Source: Sphingobacterium sp. ML3W (GTDB lineage Bacteria > Bacteroidota > Bacteroidia > Sphingobacteriales > Sphingobacteriaceae). From it: a stretch of 64,000 nt of DNA. Shown here one piece after another: positions 1 through 7,892 of the stretch. Position numbers and translations under genes: made by a program. The notes under the pieces are model-generated. The model had not been told where the DNA came from. It was given only the letters and a program-made list of their open reading frames with translations, and did not search any database. The stretch is from assembly GCF_029542085.1 (NCBI RefSeq), contig NZ_CP107036.1:1-64000 (forward strand). The letters are read 5' to 3'. Numbering within the stretch: the stretch's first letter is position 1; every line of letters starts with the position of its first letter.

Positions 1-119
1 CCTTCAACAAATCGAGTTTCGTTGATATCATCTAACATTACTACTCGTTTAGGATTAACAGCATAATGGCCAGAAGTACTCTCTTTAGAGGCTACATTTA
101 CTTTTTGATTTTGTACCAT
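1..119 (-). CDS. Partial phage protein, N-terminal 39 residues
   Basis: An open frame begins with ATG at 117-119 on the minus strand and runs off the left edge without a stop. The visible peptide starts MVQNQKVNVASKEST and continues through VNPKRVVMLDDI. It follows the HNH gene by 10 bases in the same direction, so it is probably the next gene of the leftward phage operon. I do not recognise the family and too little is visible to suggest a function. Confidence 0.5.
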   Translation of the reverse strand, partial: MVQNQKVNVASKESTSGHYAVNPKRVVMLDDINETRFVE

Positions 120-129
120 GTTTTTAATT

Positions 130-639
130 TTAATTGTTATTGAAATATGTTAATGAAGTGTTATTCTTTCTAATGCCTGAAAGCATTCTTTTTAGTCCTG
201 AATATTCAATATTTAGTTTAACTGAGGCGTCTTTTATTGAACAGTAAACTTTTTTAGTGGAAGTGTCTATTACTTTAATTCTTTTATTAAGGTGAGCAAT
301 ATCACTAGCTTTTTTTATCGAAGCCTTTTGAGTATCCCACAAACCAGTCTTATATGCATGGTTTACATTTTCAGAATGAGTAATCCATTCTAAATTTTCA
401 ACCCTATTGTCATGTTTTATCCCATTCTTATGGTTAACACATTTTTTATTATCAGGATTAGGGATAAAACATAAAGCAACTAGTCTATGTATATATTCAT
501 ATTTTACTAAACCATTGGCATAAATACCGATACTTTTATAACCTCTACCATTATCTTTAGGGGATATTTTTTGTCCTGATTTTCCCAATATAGAGCCATC
601 GCTACAAATGGTATATCCTTTATACACTTTACTTTTCAT
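130..639 (-). CDS. NUMOD/HNH homing endonuclease-like protein
   Basis: The protein has about 169 residues when started at the ATG at 637-639. A longer frame reaching 708 would overlap the upstream gene. The N-terminal part (VYKGYTICSDGSILG) resembles NUMOD4. The middle carries an HNH_3-type core, HRLVALCFIPNP then VNHKNGIKHDNRVENLEW. The C-terminal third (VYCSIKDASVKLNIEYSGL) resembles a NUMOD1 DNA-binding helix. This is the usual architecture of free-standing phage homing endonucleases. Its ATG begins one base after the TAA of the repeat-containing gene upstream, which suggests translational coupling. Family assignment is firm; whether it is active or mobile is unknown. Confidence 0.85.
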   Translation of the reverse strand: MKSKVYKGYTICSDGSILGKSGQKISPKDNGRGYKSIGIYANGLVKYEYIHRLVALCFIPNPDNKKCVNHKNGIKHDNRVENLEWITHSENVNHAYKTGLWDTQKASIKKASDIAHLNKRIKVIDTSTKKVYCSIKDASVKLNIEYSGLKRMLSGIRKNNTSLTYFNNN

Positions 640-640
640 A

Positions 641-2143
641 TTAATATTCGTATTTGATTTTATTGAAGTACTCTTCGCCGGATATGCCGACCAAATCTTG
701 GATATCACTCTTTGGAAGATTTTTTAAGATTAATAGTCCTTCATCTGTGAAGTTTGTGCTATACACCTCACCTTGTCGATTAATGGCACTTATGTGTTTT
801 CTTAATTTTCTAGGGACTCGGTAAAGTGATGCAATAGCATCTTTAGCACTATTGTTTGATGGCTCTACACCAAGAAAAAACATACGGTCAGTACTCGGGC
901 AATAGCAGCGAATGAAAGCGATATCTTCGTTCATAAGCCTTCCTTTGAATAAAGTATATACACCAATATTCATTCCTCCTGTAGTGCCTTCAAGAAATTT
1001 AGGCGCCTTCTTGTCAACATAGTTGTCGATCTCTTTAAGGTTTTTTGAAAGGAACCTAAACATGAATTCATCGCCGAACTTATCCCGGTAGAATGCTAGT
1101 ATTGATGACTTAATTTCCTCGTTGCTCTCTTTAACAAAATCTTCAAAGGTTATTTCCTGACGTGAAAGTTTGTCAAACATTTCTTTTCCTAAATTGAATC
1201 CGTCAACGTAGTAGCAGTCAAACTGGGTGATATCTGTTGAATGCCCCCATTCTACAGCAATGCCACTTGTGTTATGAAGATCATTGCTAGAATTTCTGTG
1301 AACTTTTTGAGGATATTTCGATACAACACAAACCAACTCAGAGAATATTGCGGAGTATACTCCAGACTGAACATACAAGTCGTTCCAGGTATTTAAATCT
1401 ACATTTATTGGCGCATCAATTTTTAATTCATTTGCCATAAACCCATACCATGCGATAAGAGCATTTGAGTATACATTAGTAGTAAAAAGGTAATCATAAT
1501 TGTACTTGCCCAACTGTGAGTACAACTGTGAGTCCAACTGTGAGTACAACTGTGAGCGCAACTGTGAGTCCAACTGTGAGTACAACTGTGAGTCCAACTG
1601 TGAGCGCAACTGTGAGTACAACTGTGAGTCCAACTGTGAGTACAACTGTGAGCGCAACTGTGAGTACAACTGTGAGTCCAACTGTGAGTACAACTGTGAG
1701 CGCAACTGTGAGTACAACTGTGAGTCCAACTGTGAGTCCAACTGTGAGCGCAACTGTGAGTACAACTGTGAGTCCAACTGTGAGCGCAACTGTGAGTACA
1801 ACTGTGAGTACAACTGTTCGCTTTCTATTTTTGGAGAATATCCCAGTTTTGGTAATTCTATGCCGTTTTTAATGCAATATATCAAGTAAAGTATAGGTGT
1901 GAATACCTTATCATTTGCCTTTATATAGTTGAATAGTATCTGACTTTCATATGGATTTTCAGCTACTAAAACTACAGGATTTTTATATCCACATTTTTCG
2001 TAGTTCCAATGGATAAGCGCTTCAGCGTTTTCCTTTTTAAAAGAATTGTATCGCCCACCATCAAATACACCTTTAGTATATTTATCAAGATATTCAGGTA
2101 TTTTGGCTTGGATCTCGGGAGTAAAATCTTTAATTGTTTTCAT
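641..2143 (-). CDS. Phage protein with 25 tandem [YRD]SQL tetrapeptides, possible DUF6745
   Basis: The protein has 500 residues in three parts. Residues 1 to about 108 are globular. Residues about 112-211 consist almost only of the tetrapeptides YSQL, RSQL and DSQL, 25 in a row. The C-terminal 290 residues are globular and include CPSTDRMFFLGVEPSNNSAK and ASLYRVPRKL. That C-terminal stretch reminds me of DUF6745 proteins, where a similar phrase occurs, but I cannot confirm this. The repeats would give a regular helical or solenoid spacer. It sits between an HNH gene and an HTH-type gene in the leftward operon. No function is known. Confidence 0.75.
   Translation of the reverse strand: MKTIKDFTPEIQAKIPEYLDKYTKGVFDGGRYNSFKKENAEALIHWNYEKCGYKNPVVLVAENPYESQILFNYIKANDKVFTPILYLIYCIKNGIELPKLGYSPKIESEQLYSQLYSQLRSQLDSQLYSQLRSQLDSQLDSQLYSQLRSQLYSQLDSQLYSQLRSQLYSQLDSQLYSQLRSQLDSQLYSQLDSQLRSQLYSQLDSQLYSQLGKYNYDYLFTTNVYSNALIAWYGFMANELKIDAPINVDLNTWNDLYVQSGVYSAIFSELVCVVSKYPQKVHRNSSNDLHNTSGIAVEWGHSTDITQFDCYYVDGFNLGKEMFDKLSRQEITFEDFVKESNEEIKSSILAFYRDKFGDEFMFRFLSKNLKEIDNYVDKKAPKFLEGTTGGMNIGVYTLFKGRLMNEDIAFIRCYCPSTDRMFFLGVEPSNNSAKDAIASLYRVPRKLRKHISAINRQGEVYSTNFTDEGLLILKNLPKSDIQDLVGISGEEYFNKIKYEY
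1511..1810. repeat. Tandem array of 25 x 12-bp units inside a coding region
   Basis: On the plus strand every unit is CAACTGTGAG followed by a variable dinucleotide, TA, TC or CG. On the coding (minus) strand these become the codons TAC, GAC and CGC, so each unit encodes Tyr, Asp or Arg followed by Ser-Gln-Leu. Ten of twelve bases are invariant in all 25 units, including third codon positions, which points to recent expansion or ongoing homogenisation. A degenerate final unit (CAACTGTTCGCT, encoding SEQL) follows at 1811. The array keeps several other reading frames open and so creates false ORFs on the plus strand. Confidence 0.97.
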
Positions 2144-2150
2144 TTTGTGG

Positions 2151-2978
2151 TTATTTTTTATTGAGATATGCGTTTCTTATTTCTTCGTCCGTACGGGGAT
2201 CGGATATCTTTACGAATATTACAGTGTTTTTAAGATCTCCAAGCGGTATAGAACGTTGTTGGGTGATGTCGTGATTTCTAGTTTTAAATACTTTCTCTCC
2301 CTTTAAAAGCTTGATTTCACCGATGTTCATTTTCTTTAAAACCTGATCTTTAGTAGGAGATGATTGTATTTTTTTGGTCTTCTTGCTTACTTTTAAAACA
2401 GGTAGTTTGATCGGTTTAACCTCTTTCGGTTTTTTGAGTGTGGAAGGAGCCTTTTTAATAATTTTAGGCTTAGGTGGTTTTATTTTCTTTTCCTTAACAC
2501 CCACTATTGTAGATATGTGCCGGGGTGATAAGTCGAATTCGTTTCCTATCGAAACAATAGAAGCGCCATTTTTGTACTTTTCCCTTATTTTATTATCCCT
2601 TCCGACAAGGTTAAGCTTTCTTATAAGATATCTATTTGTAAGTTTTGACACATCTGGAATAACTAGATTTTGCTCAGGAGGATCTGTTAAGTTGTTGTTT
2701 TTACAATACGTAAGGCAGCCGTATAAAACGCCCCTAGTAATGCTATACTTTTTGAGGATATCCGGCACAGGAACCTTCGAATCATAGTCTTTCCTGATTT
2801 TAGCATACAGGTATATTTTAGGTTCTACGTAGTCGAAACCTTTCTTTTTATATGCAGCAATCAGGTTGTTTAAATTGGTATAGGCTATGTTAAAGTGATT
2901 GGCTACTTCCATATTCGAGTAACCTTTGGACTTCAATGTAAAAGCTTCAATTACCATTTCTATTGAATACGCTTTCAT
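2151..2978 (-). CDS. Phage protein with N-terminal HTH-like segments and Lys/Pro-rich linker
   Basis: The protein has 275 residues. The N-terminal 150 contain three short segments that look like helix-turn-helix modules (LKSKGYSNMEVANHFNI, VPDILKKYSITRGVLYGCL and NGASIVSIGNEFDLSPRHI). They resemble terminase-small-subunit or resolvase-like HTHs. They are followed by a very basic Lys/Pro-rich linker (about residues 165-215) and a C-terminal tail. This suggests a DNA-binding protein, but no specific family is recognised. The start overlaps the end of the HNH gene by 4 bases (ATGA type), consistent with one operon. Confidence 0.7.
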   Translation of the reverse strand: MKAYSIEMVIEAFTLKSKGYSNMEVANHFNIAYTNLNNLIAAYKKKGFDYVEPKIYLYAKIRKDYDSKVPVPDILKKYSITRGVLYGCLTYCKNNNLTDPPEQNLVIPDVSKLTNRYLIRKLNLVGRDNKIREKYKNGASIVSIGNEFDLSPRHISTIVGVKEKKIKPPKPKIIKKAPSTLKKPKEVKPIKLPVLKVSKKTKKIQSSPTKDQVLKKMNIGEIKLLKGEKVFKTRNHDITQQRSIPLGDLKNTVIFVKISDPRTDEEIRNAYLNKK

Positions 2979-3376
2979 GTCTCTTTATTTAGTCGTGAAA
3001 TACTTAAACCAAGTTTTTTGGCTTCTTCTGGGTGCGTTTCGATGTGTTGGTGATGTGGCCAGCATAGGGCAGAAAAAAAGCGCTTATCTGTTAAGAAAGC
3101 ACCTATTCTTCCGGCTATATGATGTAATGTTACTTCCCTACTTTTGCACCCTGGATATTGGCAAATAGGATTTTCTTCGAGATATTTATCTCGTAATATC
3201 CGGTACCGCTTAAGCTGGTCCAGTGACTTTTTAGAAAATTTTCGTATTTGCTTTTTAGGCTTGGGTAGGGGAGTCTTCTTTCTTTGCTTATCGTAACACC
3301 AACAACACATCTTCTTTGCATATATCTGTCGGGTATTTCCGCAAGATATGCAGGTTGATGTTTTGGGTTTAATCAT
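2975..3376 (-). CDS. Zinc-ribbon plus HNH-type phage nuclease
   Basis: The protein has 133 residues. An N-terminal zinc ribbon shows CISCG then CCWCYDKQRKK, so two Cys pairs. It is followed by a basic linker and an HNH-like core with CQYPGCKS, VTLHHIAGRIG and CWPHHQHIETHPEEAKK. The HH and final His-rich motif match the beta-beta-alpha metal nuclease pattern. Phage nucleases of this type act in packaging, recombination or DNA degradation. It lies one base from the small membrane protein gene and near rusA, so a recombination role is plausible but inferred. It is not a clear NinG homologue by motif order. Confidence 0.75.
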   Translation of the reverse strand: MIKPKTSTCISCGNTRQIYAKKMCCWCYDKQRKKTPLPKPKKQIRKFSKKSLDQLKRYRILRDKYLEENPICQYPGCKSREVTLHHIAGRIGAFLTDKRFFSALCWPHHQHIETHPEEAKKLGLSISRLNKET

Positions 3377-3377
3377 A

Positions 3378-3542
3378 TTACTGGAATAAGCCTGCCCATT
3401 TTAGGAAGAAGTAGGCAATAAAAACACTAATTAATTCGATCCAAAAGTTGTATTTACCATCTTTCGGTTCGCCATGTTTACTCAAACTTATTGCTACATT
3501 TAAAGTCCAAACAATTATTAAAATTACTTCGGGCGCTTTCAT
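3378..3542 (-). CDS. Small phage membrane protein, 54 aa
   Basis: An ATG at 3540-3542 opens a 54-residue frame ending at TAA (3378-3380). The sequence begins MKAPEVILIIVWTLNVAISL and ends FIAYFFLKWAGLFQ. That gives two hydrophobic segments (about residues 5-20 and 38-52) separated by a charged loop. The start overlaps the stop of the resolvase gene by 4 bases and the stop is one base from the next gene, so the gap is filled exactly. This operon fit is the main reason to call it real. Function unknown. Confidence 0.7.
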   Translation of the reverse strand: MKAPEVILIIVWTLNVAISLSKHGEPKDGKYNFWIELISVFIAYFFLKWAGLFQ

Positions 3543-3865
3543 ATTGATTCTATTTTAAATTTTGAATACTCTTGTCCTTTAGGGACTATTGTTTTTTTTA
3601 CGTGTGCCTCCTCTATGTCTTTATCATTGAATCCGTACTTCTTTTGTAAGATGTCCTGAAAAGGTTTTACAGGATTATCCCAGTCAGCCATTGGGCTTGA
3701 TTGTCCGAATTCTAGGTAAATTTTAAGAGGAGGTTTTGGTATTGATAGGAGAGGAAGGGAAAGCAAAACTATTTTTTCGTATGCTTTGTACTGAGGGGTT
3801 TTAAACCGTTTCCCTTGCCATGCTTGATTAACTGATAAAGGCTTGATGTTTATTGTTTGCCACAT
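3539..3865 (-). CDS. rusA: RusA-family Holliday junction resolvase
   Basis: The protein has 108 residues, near the usual length of about 120. The RusA signature is clear: DWDNPVKPFQDILQ (Asp61, Asp63, Asp71) followed by GFNDKDI (Asp81, Asp83). In the family these acidic residues bind the catalytic magnesium. RusA cuts four-way junctions formed during phage recombination. It lies downstream of the YqaJ exonuclease in the same leftward operon and overlaps the start of the preceding gene by 16 bases. Confidence 0.9.
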   Translation of the reverse strand: MWQTINIKPLSVNQAWQGKRFKTPQYKAYEKIVLLSLPLLSIPKPPLKIYLEFGQSSPMADWDNPVKPFQDILQKKYGFNDKDIEEAHVKKTIVPKGQEYSKFKIESI

Positions 3866-4293
3866 AAAGCATCCTTTCTGAGTTTTTTAAAAGTATCATG
3901 GGTAATCTTAAACGCCGAATGTGGACAATTTGGTTGGTTATAATAATCAACACTTGATTCAAGAGTAAGCAACATCACCGAAAATCCAGTATTTTCATTT
4001 CCATTTACTTCAGCAAGTATCCAGTCACCAATTTTGAATATAGAATCATCTTTATCAATAATCATTTCACAAAGTTCATTTAATGTTACTTCGTGATTAG
4101 GATGTGTAGGCAAGCATTGAATAACTTTGAACAAACCACCATGGTAAATTAACAAGTCATTACCGTGAAACTTATAATCACACATTATATCAGTTTCAAT
4201 GTTTTGTCCGTGGTTGTTTAAGCGCTTGATAGCTTCTTTTAGCATCTTTTTGCTATAGATTACTACATGCACGTTTTCTAAGTTTCTTTCCAT
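3850..4293 (-). CDS. Phage protein of unknown function
   Basis: The protein has 147 residues, starting MERNLENVHVVIYSKKMLKEA. It has no membrane segment or signal peptide and a soluble alpha/beta composition. A central hydrophobic stretch (LLIYHGGLFKVIQC) and a C-terminal CPHSAFKITHDTFKKL are the most distinctive parts. I do not recognise the family. It sits between the replication-type genes and rusA with only short gaps or overlaps, so it is co-transcribed with DNA-metabolism genes. Confidence 0.6.
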   Translation of the reverse strand: MERNLENVHVVIYSKKMLKEAIKRLNNHGQNIETDIMCDYKFHGNDLLIYHGGLFKVIQCLPTHPNHEVTLNELCEMIIDKDDSIFKIGDWILAEVNGNENTGFSVMLLTLESSVDYYNQPNCPHSAFKITHDTFKKLRKDALCGKQ

Positions 4294-4296
4294 TTT

Positions 4297-5103
4297 TTAT
4301 GGTTCTAAAATGTCTTTTAATTCTGTTTCCATCTCCACCAGTCCCTTAAACCAGTCCAGTAAAGCCAATTGAAGTGATTCTTTGTAAACTTTGCGGATGC
4401 CGTCGGTATTAGCAACAAGGTTATTAGCATCATTGAGTTCAAGCGACAATTGATTATGTCTATTCGGGTGCTGTACAATTTCTCCTCTAATCTTATTTAT
4501 TGCCACTTTTTTACCCTCCTCCAAAAAGTACTTTTGTCGTTCAGGTGACAAGGAAAATAGGTTCAATTTTTTTGCAGCTGCCTTGTACAAATAATTACCA
4601 TGATCCTCATAAAATCCGGTCGATTTATACCTATCAAAAGCATGTAATAAAAGCTTCTTATCTGTTTCCAAAATTTCACTTTCTGATGGTTTTTTGTTTT
4701 CGTCTCCCTTAGTTGGTGATTGATTTACGATTTTAAGCCTTTCAGAGCTTGTGTAGTGAATTTTTACGAAGTTTGTAAGTGAAACCACGTTCAGGCCGTG
4801 AAAGTCTCCGTAAAAGCCTAAAATTCCTTTTTCAATCGCTATGGGTATTTCTTCAACCCTTATGCTTGGGCAGGATAGCATGATAGCATCATGAAAAGAA
4901 GTTACGATGTGGTCTATCTTTTCCTGCTCGATCTCGAATTGCCCACGGCTCATGAAAGCTTTGTAAATCGCAGGCTGAACAACTGAATTGAAAGATACTT
5001 TGTCAATGTGCCTGACCTGTGGTGTACTAAGGGCGTCGGCTATCCTGGATAGTCCGTGCGCTGCTTGCCAGTTTTGATCTGTTACTTGCAATTTATTGTC
5101 CAT
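4297..5103 (-). CDS. Phage protein, possible replication accessory
   Basis: The protein has 268 residues, is soluble and mostly helical, and begins MDNKLQVTDQNWQAAHGLSR. No Walker A motif is present, so it is not an ATPase helicase loader. It directly follows the DUF6291 gene, with an 11-base overlap of reading frames. In many phages the gene after a replisome-organiser protein encodes a loader or a second replication factor. That is only an inference from position. Confidence 0.6.
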   Translation of the reverse strand: MDNKLQVTDQNWQAAHGLSRIADALSTPQVRHIDKVSFNSVVQPAIYKAFMSRGQFEIEQEKIDHIVTSFHDAIMLSCPSIRVEEIPIAIEKGILGFYGDFHGLNVVSLTNFVKIHYTSSERLKIVNQSPTKGDENKKPSESEILETDKKLLLHAFDRYKSTGFYEDHGNYLYKAAAKKLNLFSLSPERQKYFLEEGKKVAINKIRGEIVQHPNRHNQLSLELNDANNLVANTDGIRKVYKESLQLALLDWFKGLVEMETELKDILEP

Positions 5104-5911
5104 GTTCTTTGATTATTGATTGTTGAAAAGCTTGCTGTAGGTTTACTTTTGCAGGCTTTGATTTTTCAGGTGGTTGTTCAATTTTTATCGTCCGACCTTG
5201 CCTAATCTCCGAGCTGATCCACGACGAACAGTATCGCTTGAATTCTGATTCTGTTTCCTCCGTCTTTCCTGATGAAAGCAAGTGAAGGCAAAAAGCGTCA
5301 AACCATTCTAAAACCTGATCAGGCAAAAGAGAATTTTTCATTCCTATTGAATCGAGCCAACTTTTATGTCCCGCGCAATTTTTTTTTAAAATTTCAATTG
5401 ACTGTTTACCGAATGAAGTAGAAAAATTTTTTGTGTGTGGATCGCCTATTACAGTATCACTCACAGTAACAGTTACAGTATCATTAACAGTATCAGTTAC
5501 AGTAACAGTATCAGCGATGTTTGCGACAGTGGCGATACGGGTGCGATCGCTGTTATCGCTATGCGATTTCGTGCGACTGGAAGCGATATTTTTTGCCTGT
5601 TCTAGTGATATTTCGTTTTTAATGAAAAGTTCATACAAATCGACATGCCATCTTTTTAAATTTCCTATCGCTCCGTTTTCGCTTTTGTCTTTCTTTTTTG
5701 TCTCGTATTTCTTAAGATCTCTCTTAAGTTGTGACTTAATTGGCTCGAACGCTATGTTCAAAATCCTGTTATCATTTGGCAGTTCCGGATATTCATCATT
5801 CACATATGAAAGTATATGTTTGATTAAAATACCGGCTTCCTCATTTGACAAAAGATTGAATTGTCCCTGCCAGTCGGCATACGCAACAAACGATTTTTTG
5901 TCATCCGCCAT
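5093..5911 (-). CDS. DUF6291-type phage replication protein
   Basis: The protein has 272 residues. The N-terminus (MADDKKSFVAYADWQ, NEEAGILIKHILSYVND, IAFEPIKSQLKRDLKKYE) matches what I know of DUF6291 proteins, thought to be phage replication or replisome-organiser N-terminal domains. A low-complexity stretch of Thr/Val/Asp repeats (about residues 133-155) links it to a C-terminal helical domain (ILKKNCAGHKSWLDSIGM to about residue 240). An unusually strong SD, AGGAGG at 5919-5924, lies 7 bases before the ATG. Replication function is inferred from the family and from the neighbours. Confidence 0.75.
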   Translation of the reverse strand: MADDKKSFVAYADWQGQFNLLSNEEAGILIKHILSYVNDEYPELPNDNRILNIAFEPIKSQLKRDLKKYETKKKDKSENGAIGNLKRWHVDLYELFIKNEISLEQAKNIASSRTKSHSDNSDRTRIATVANIADTVTVTDTVNDTVTVTVSDTVIGDPHTKNFSTSFGKQSIEILKKNCAGHKSWLDSIGMKNSLLPDQVLEWFDAFCLHLLSSGKTEETESEFKRYCSSWISSEIRQGRTIKIEQPPEKSKPAKVNLQQAFQQSIIKEHGQ

Positions 5912-5913
5912 AC

Positions 5914-6165
5914 CTATTCCTCCTGAGCTAAATTGTAAATAGTATGTGGACCAGTTTTAAGTATGGTACATGTCTTAGTTACATAATTGTTGTACGTAAG
6001 TATAGCGGCAAAACCCTGATCGGTGATTTCTTTGAATATGCTCAAAGCATTTTCTTTGGTGTTAGTCCTTATTGGAAGCGCGCTTTGTTTTGGCGCTACA
6101 ATCTTGTAAGGTAAATTCTTGTCAAGTTCGTTGTCAAGATATTCGGCTCTGTTTATTTGTGACAT
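5914..6165 (-). CDS. Small phage protein, 83 aa
   Basis: A soluble 83-residue protein beginning MSQINRAEYLDNELDKNLPY. It has no signal peptide, no membrane segment and no motif I recognise. It lies 2 bases before the DUF6291 gene and 4 bases after the previous gene, so it belongs to the operon. The end of this gene carries the AGGAGG that serves as the SD of the DUF6291 gene. Confidence 0.6.
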   Translation of the reverse strand: MSQINRAEYLDNELDKNLPYKIVAPKQSALPIRTNTKENALSIFKEITDQGFAAILTYNNYVTKTCTILKTGPHTIYNLAQEE

Positions 6166-6169
6166 ACCT

Positions 6170-6589
6170 TTAAATATTAGCTTTAATAGTTCGGTTAATG
6201 GCCTGTTCCCGCTTCTTTACATCAACTGATTTAGACTTGTAAATAGCCTGCATAATCTTGTTGTTGTATTTGAATCTAACATCGACATCTACACCTGTAT
6301 GTGTCTCTGAAATTAGTTCGTAATGTTTCATTTTTTCGTTTGGATTAGGTAAATAGAAACCTAGATATAAGGAGCATATGCGTTGTATATCTTCTATGTA
6401 ATTAATGAATCCGGTGTTGCTTAAGTCTTTAGTTGATGGTTGGTTAAGGGTAGTCTTCCAGAACTTGTGAACAAGATTTATATCTGAAAAACGTTCCCTT
6501 TCATACCCATTAGATATTAGGGCTATTGAAGATAGTTCAATTATTACACCCCAATAGTAAGCATTTAAGTCTATGGATCGATTTTTCAT
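6170..6589 (-). CDS. Phage protein, NinB/replication-like N-terminus
   Basis: The protein has 139 residues. The N-terminal phrase SIDLNAYYWGVIIELSS resembles the opening (R-x-L-P-Q-N-x-Y-Y-W-G) seen in several phage recombination or replication accessory proteins, including NinB-like ones. The similarity is short and the assignment tentative. A textbook SD (AGGAGG, 6595-6600) precedes the ATG by 5 bases and sits inside the last codons of the YqaJ gene. The neighbouring exonuclease supports a recombination role. Confidence 0.6.
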   Translation of the reverse strand: MKNRSIDLNAYYWGVIIELSSIALISNGYERERFSDINLVHKFWKTTLNQPSTKDLSNTGFINYIEDIQRICSLYLGFYLPNPNEKMKHYELISETHTGVDVDVRFKYNNKIMQAIYKSKSVDVKKREQAINRTIKANI

Positions 6590-7216
6590 TTATACCTCCT
6601 TGTATTGGATATTTGATGAAATTAGTTCAACGTACTCGTCCCGTTTATTGGTGGCTTCTTTAATCCTTTTTGCCATAAGGTCAATAGATTGATCATCTCG
6701 CTGAACTTCTAATAGATGCCAAAGAGGTTTACCATTATGAATGTAATAGTTAAAGAAATATGCTAAACGACGATCAGTTACCATCATTTGGTGCTGCATT
6801 TGCCATAGATATGCTTTGTCTATCTCAGATGATCCAAAGGCTACCAGGTTAAAGAATTTGTCTCTTTTAGGGCATTTTATTTCGAGTGTGCCAAAATCAC
6901 CAACCAATCCATCAGGAGAGCTCCCAGTGTCTTTATTTAATTTTATAAATCCACATTTCTGCACATCAATAAAATCCATAGACATTATTTCACTAAACTT
7001 TTCAAAAGCTATAGGTTCAAGTTCAATACCTCGTTGCATATCGAATGAAGTGAATTCGTCGCTCCAGTCTTTACCTTCAACGATATCTATAGCTAATTCC
7101 ATGCAATATGTTTCTCCTGTTTGCCCAAGTCCTTTAGCGCCCATTAATTTATGTATGGAAGAACTTGTGAACCTTCCCAACCTTTCCTGATACCATTCAT
7201 TACTCCGCTGTTCCAT
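6590..7216 (-). CDS. YqaJ/lambda-type viral exonuclease
   Basis: The protein has 208 residues, the normal size for the family. The PD-(D/E)XK core is visible: MQRGIELEPIAFEKF (about residue 60), SSPDGLVG (about 98), LEIKCPK (about 111) and WQMQHQMMVTDRR (about 138). These enzymes degrade one DNA strand for phage recombination together with an annealing protein. The start overlaps the preceding gene by 17 bases. No RecT or Erf protein is recognised beside it; the upstream 171-aa protein occupies the expected place. Confidence 0.9.
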   Translation of the reverse strand: MEQRSNEWYQERLGRFTSSSIHKLMGAKGLGQTGETYCMELAIDIVEGKDWSDEFTSFDMQRGIELEPIAFEKFSEIMSMDFIDVQKCGFIKLNKDTGSSPDGLVGDFGTLEIKCPKRDKFFNLVAFGSSEIDKAYLWQMQHQMMVTDRRLAYFFNYYIHNGKPLWHLLEVQRDDQSIDLMAKRIKEATNKRDEYVELISSNIQYKEV

Positions 7217-7715
7217 CTTCTTTATATGCTAAGTATTCCAACTCTGTTTCAGGATCAATATCGTATGACTTTTTTATTTGATCTATTGTAGCATTGGCCG
7301 ATTTAGCTTTTTCGAAGTTTGCTGAAGTGAACTTTGGTTTAGCCTTCTCAATCTTAGGTTGTACTGGCCTTATTCTTACACCGCCAACTGTTTCACCTTT
7401 CATTTTTACTGTAGCATCGATATACAGTTCAACTAAAATATCTTTCCAATCTTCGACAAAAGAAGATCCTCCGGAAAAAGTCTTTACAACCTTTGCATTA
7501 GTGGCATTAAGTACCAATGGCTTAATACCTTCATGGAAATATGCGATATTATAATCTCCTTTTTTACCAGCAACTGAAACGCCATATTCTTGTTTTACCT
7601 CTCTTATGTTGAATATTAGTTTTTTACCTTCCTCCACTAAATCTTCCAAGTCGGGCACACCTAGGTGATCAGACTTGTATACTTTTCTAAAGTGATGTTT
7701 TGATTGTGTGCTCAT
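7200..7715 (-). CDS. Conserved phage protein upstream of exonuclease
   Basis: The protein has 171 residues when started at the ATG at 7713-7715. The frame can be extended to a TTG at 7733, but that overlaps the previous stop. Features: HHFRKVYKSDHLGVPDL, GDYNIAYFHEGIKPLVLN and VKMKGETVGGVRIRPV, then a Lys-rich tail. The composition is that of a small single-domain beta-rich protein. I do not recognise the family. Because exonuclease genes are usually paired with an annealase or SSB, it is a candidate partner, but this is inference from position only. Confidence 0.65.
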   Translation of the reverse strand: MSTQSKHHFRKVYKSDHLGVPDLEDLVEEGKKLIFNIREVKQEYGVSVAGKKGDYNIAYFHEGIKPLVLNATNAKVVKTFSGGSSFVEDWKDILVELYIDATVKMKGETVGGVRIRPVQPKIEKAKPKFTSANFEKAKSANATIDQIKKSYDIDPETELEYLAYKEDGTAE

Positions 7716-7719
7716 ATCT

Positions 7720-7890
7720 TTAATTTTTTTCAAGTAGAATACTTAATACCATTATTGTTATCACAGCCGCCAACATAAGGGTGCAACCTATGCACTCAGC
7801 GATATCCATTTTGAATGACTTCTTTTCTTGGTCACTCAATATATCATAGCGATATCTTAACCGCTTGATCTGTCTTTTAAAGTATTTCAT
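7720..7890 (-). CDS. Small phage membrane protein, 56 aa
   Basis: Starting at the ATG at 7888-7890, the protein has 56 residues. A basic N-terminus (MKYFKRQIKRLRYRYDIL) is followed by one membrane segment near the C-terminus (LMLAAVITIMVLSILLEKN). A longer frame up to 7995 exists but would overlap the HTH gene by over 100 bases, so I rejected it. It fits exactly between the neighbouring genes. Function unknown. Confidence 0.6.
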   Translation of the reverse strand: MKYFKRQIKRLRYRYDILSDQEKKSFKMDIAECIGCTLMLAAVITIMVLSILLEKN

Positions 7891-7892
7891 AA

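Noticed and set aside
1511..1810. CRISPR-like array
   Set aside because: Units are 12 bp with no spacers of constant unique sequence, and they lie in frame inside a coding gene.
1500..1889. Plus-strand ORFs made of repeated NCEYNCES and TVSTTVSP
   Set aside because: They are shadows created by the 12-bp repeat array of the minus-strand gene; the flanking sequence has no coding character on the plus strand.
5433..5942. Plus-strand ORF of 169 aa
   Set aside because: Antisense of the DUF6291 gene; open mainly because of the Thr/Val repeat.
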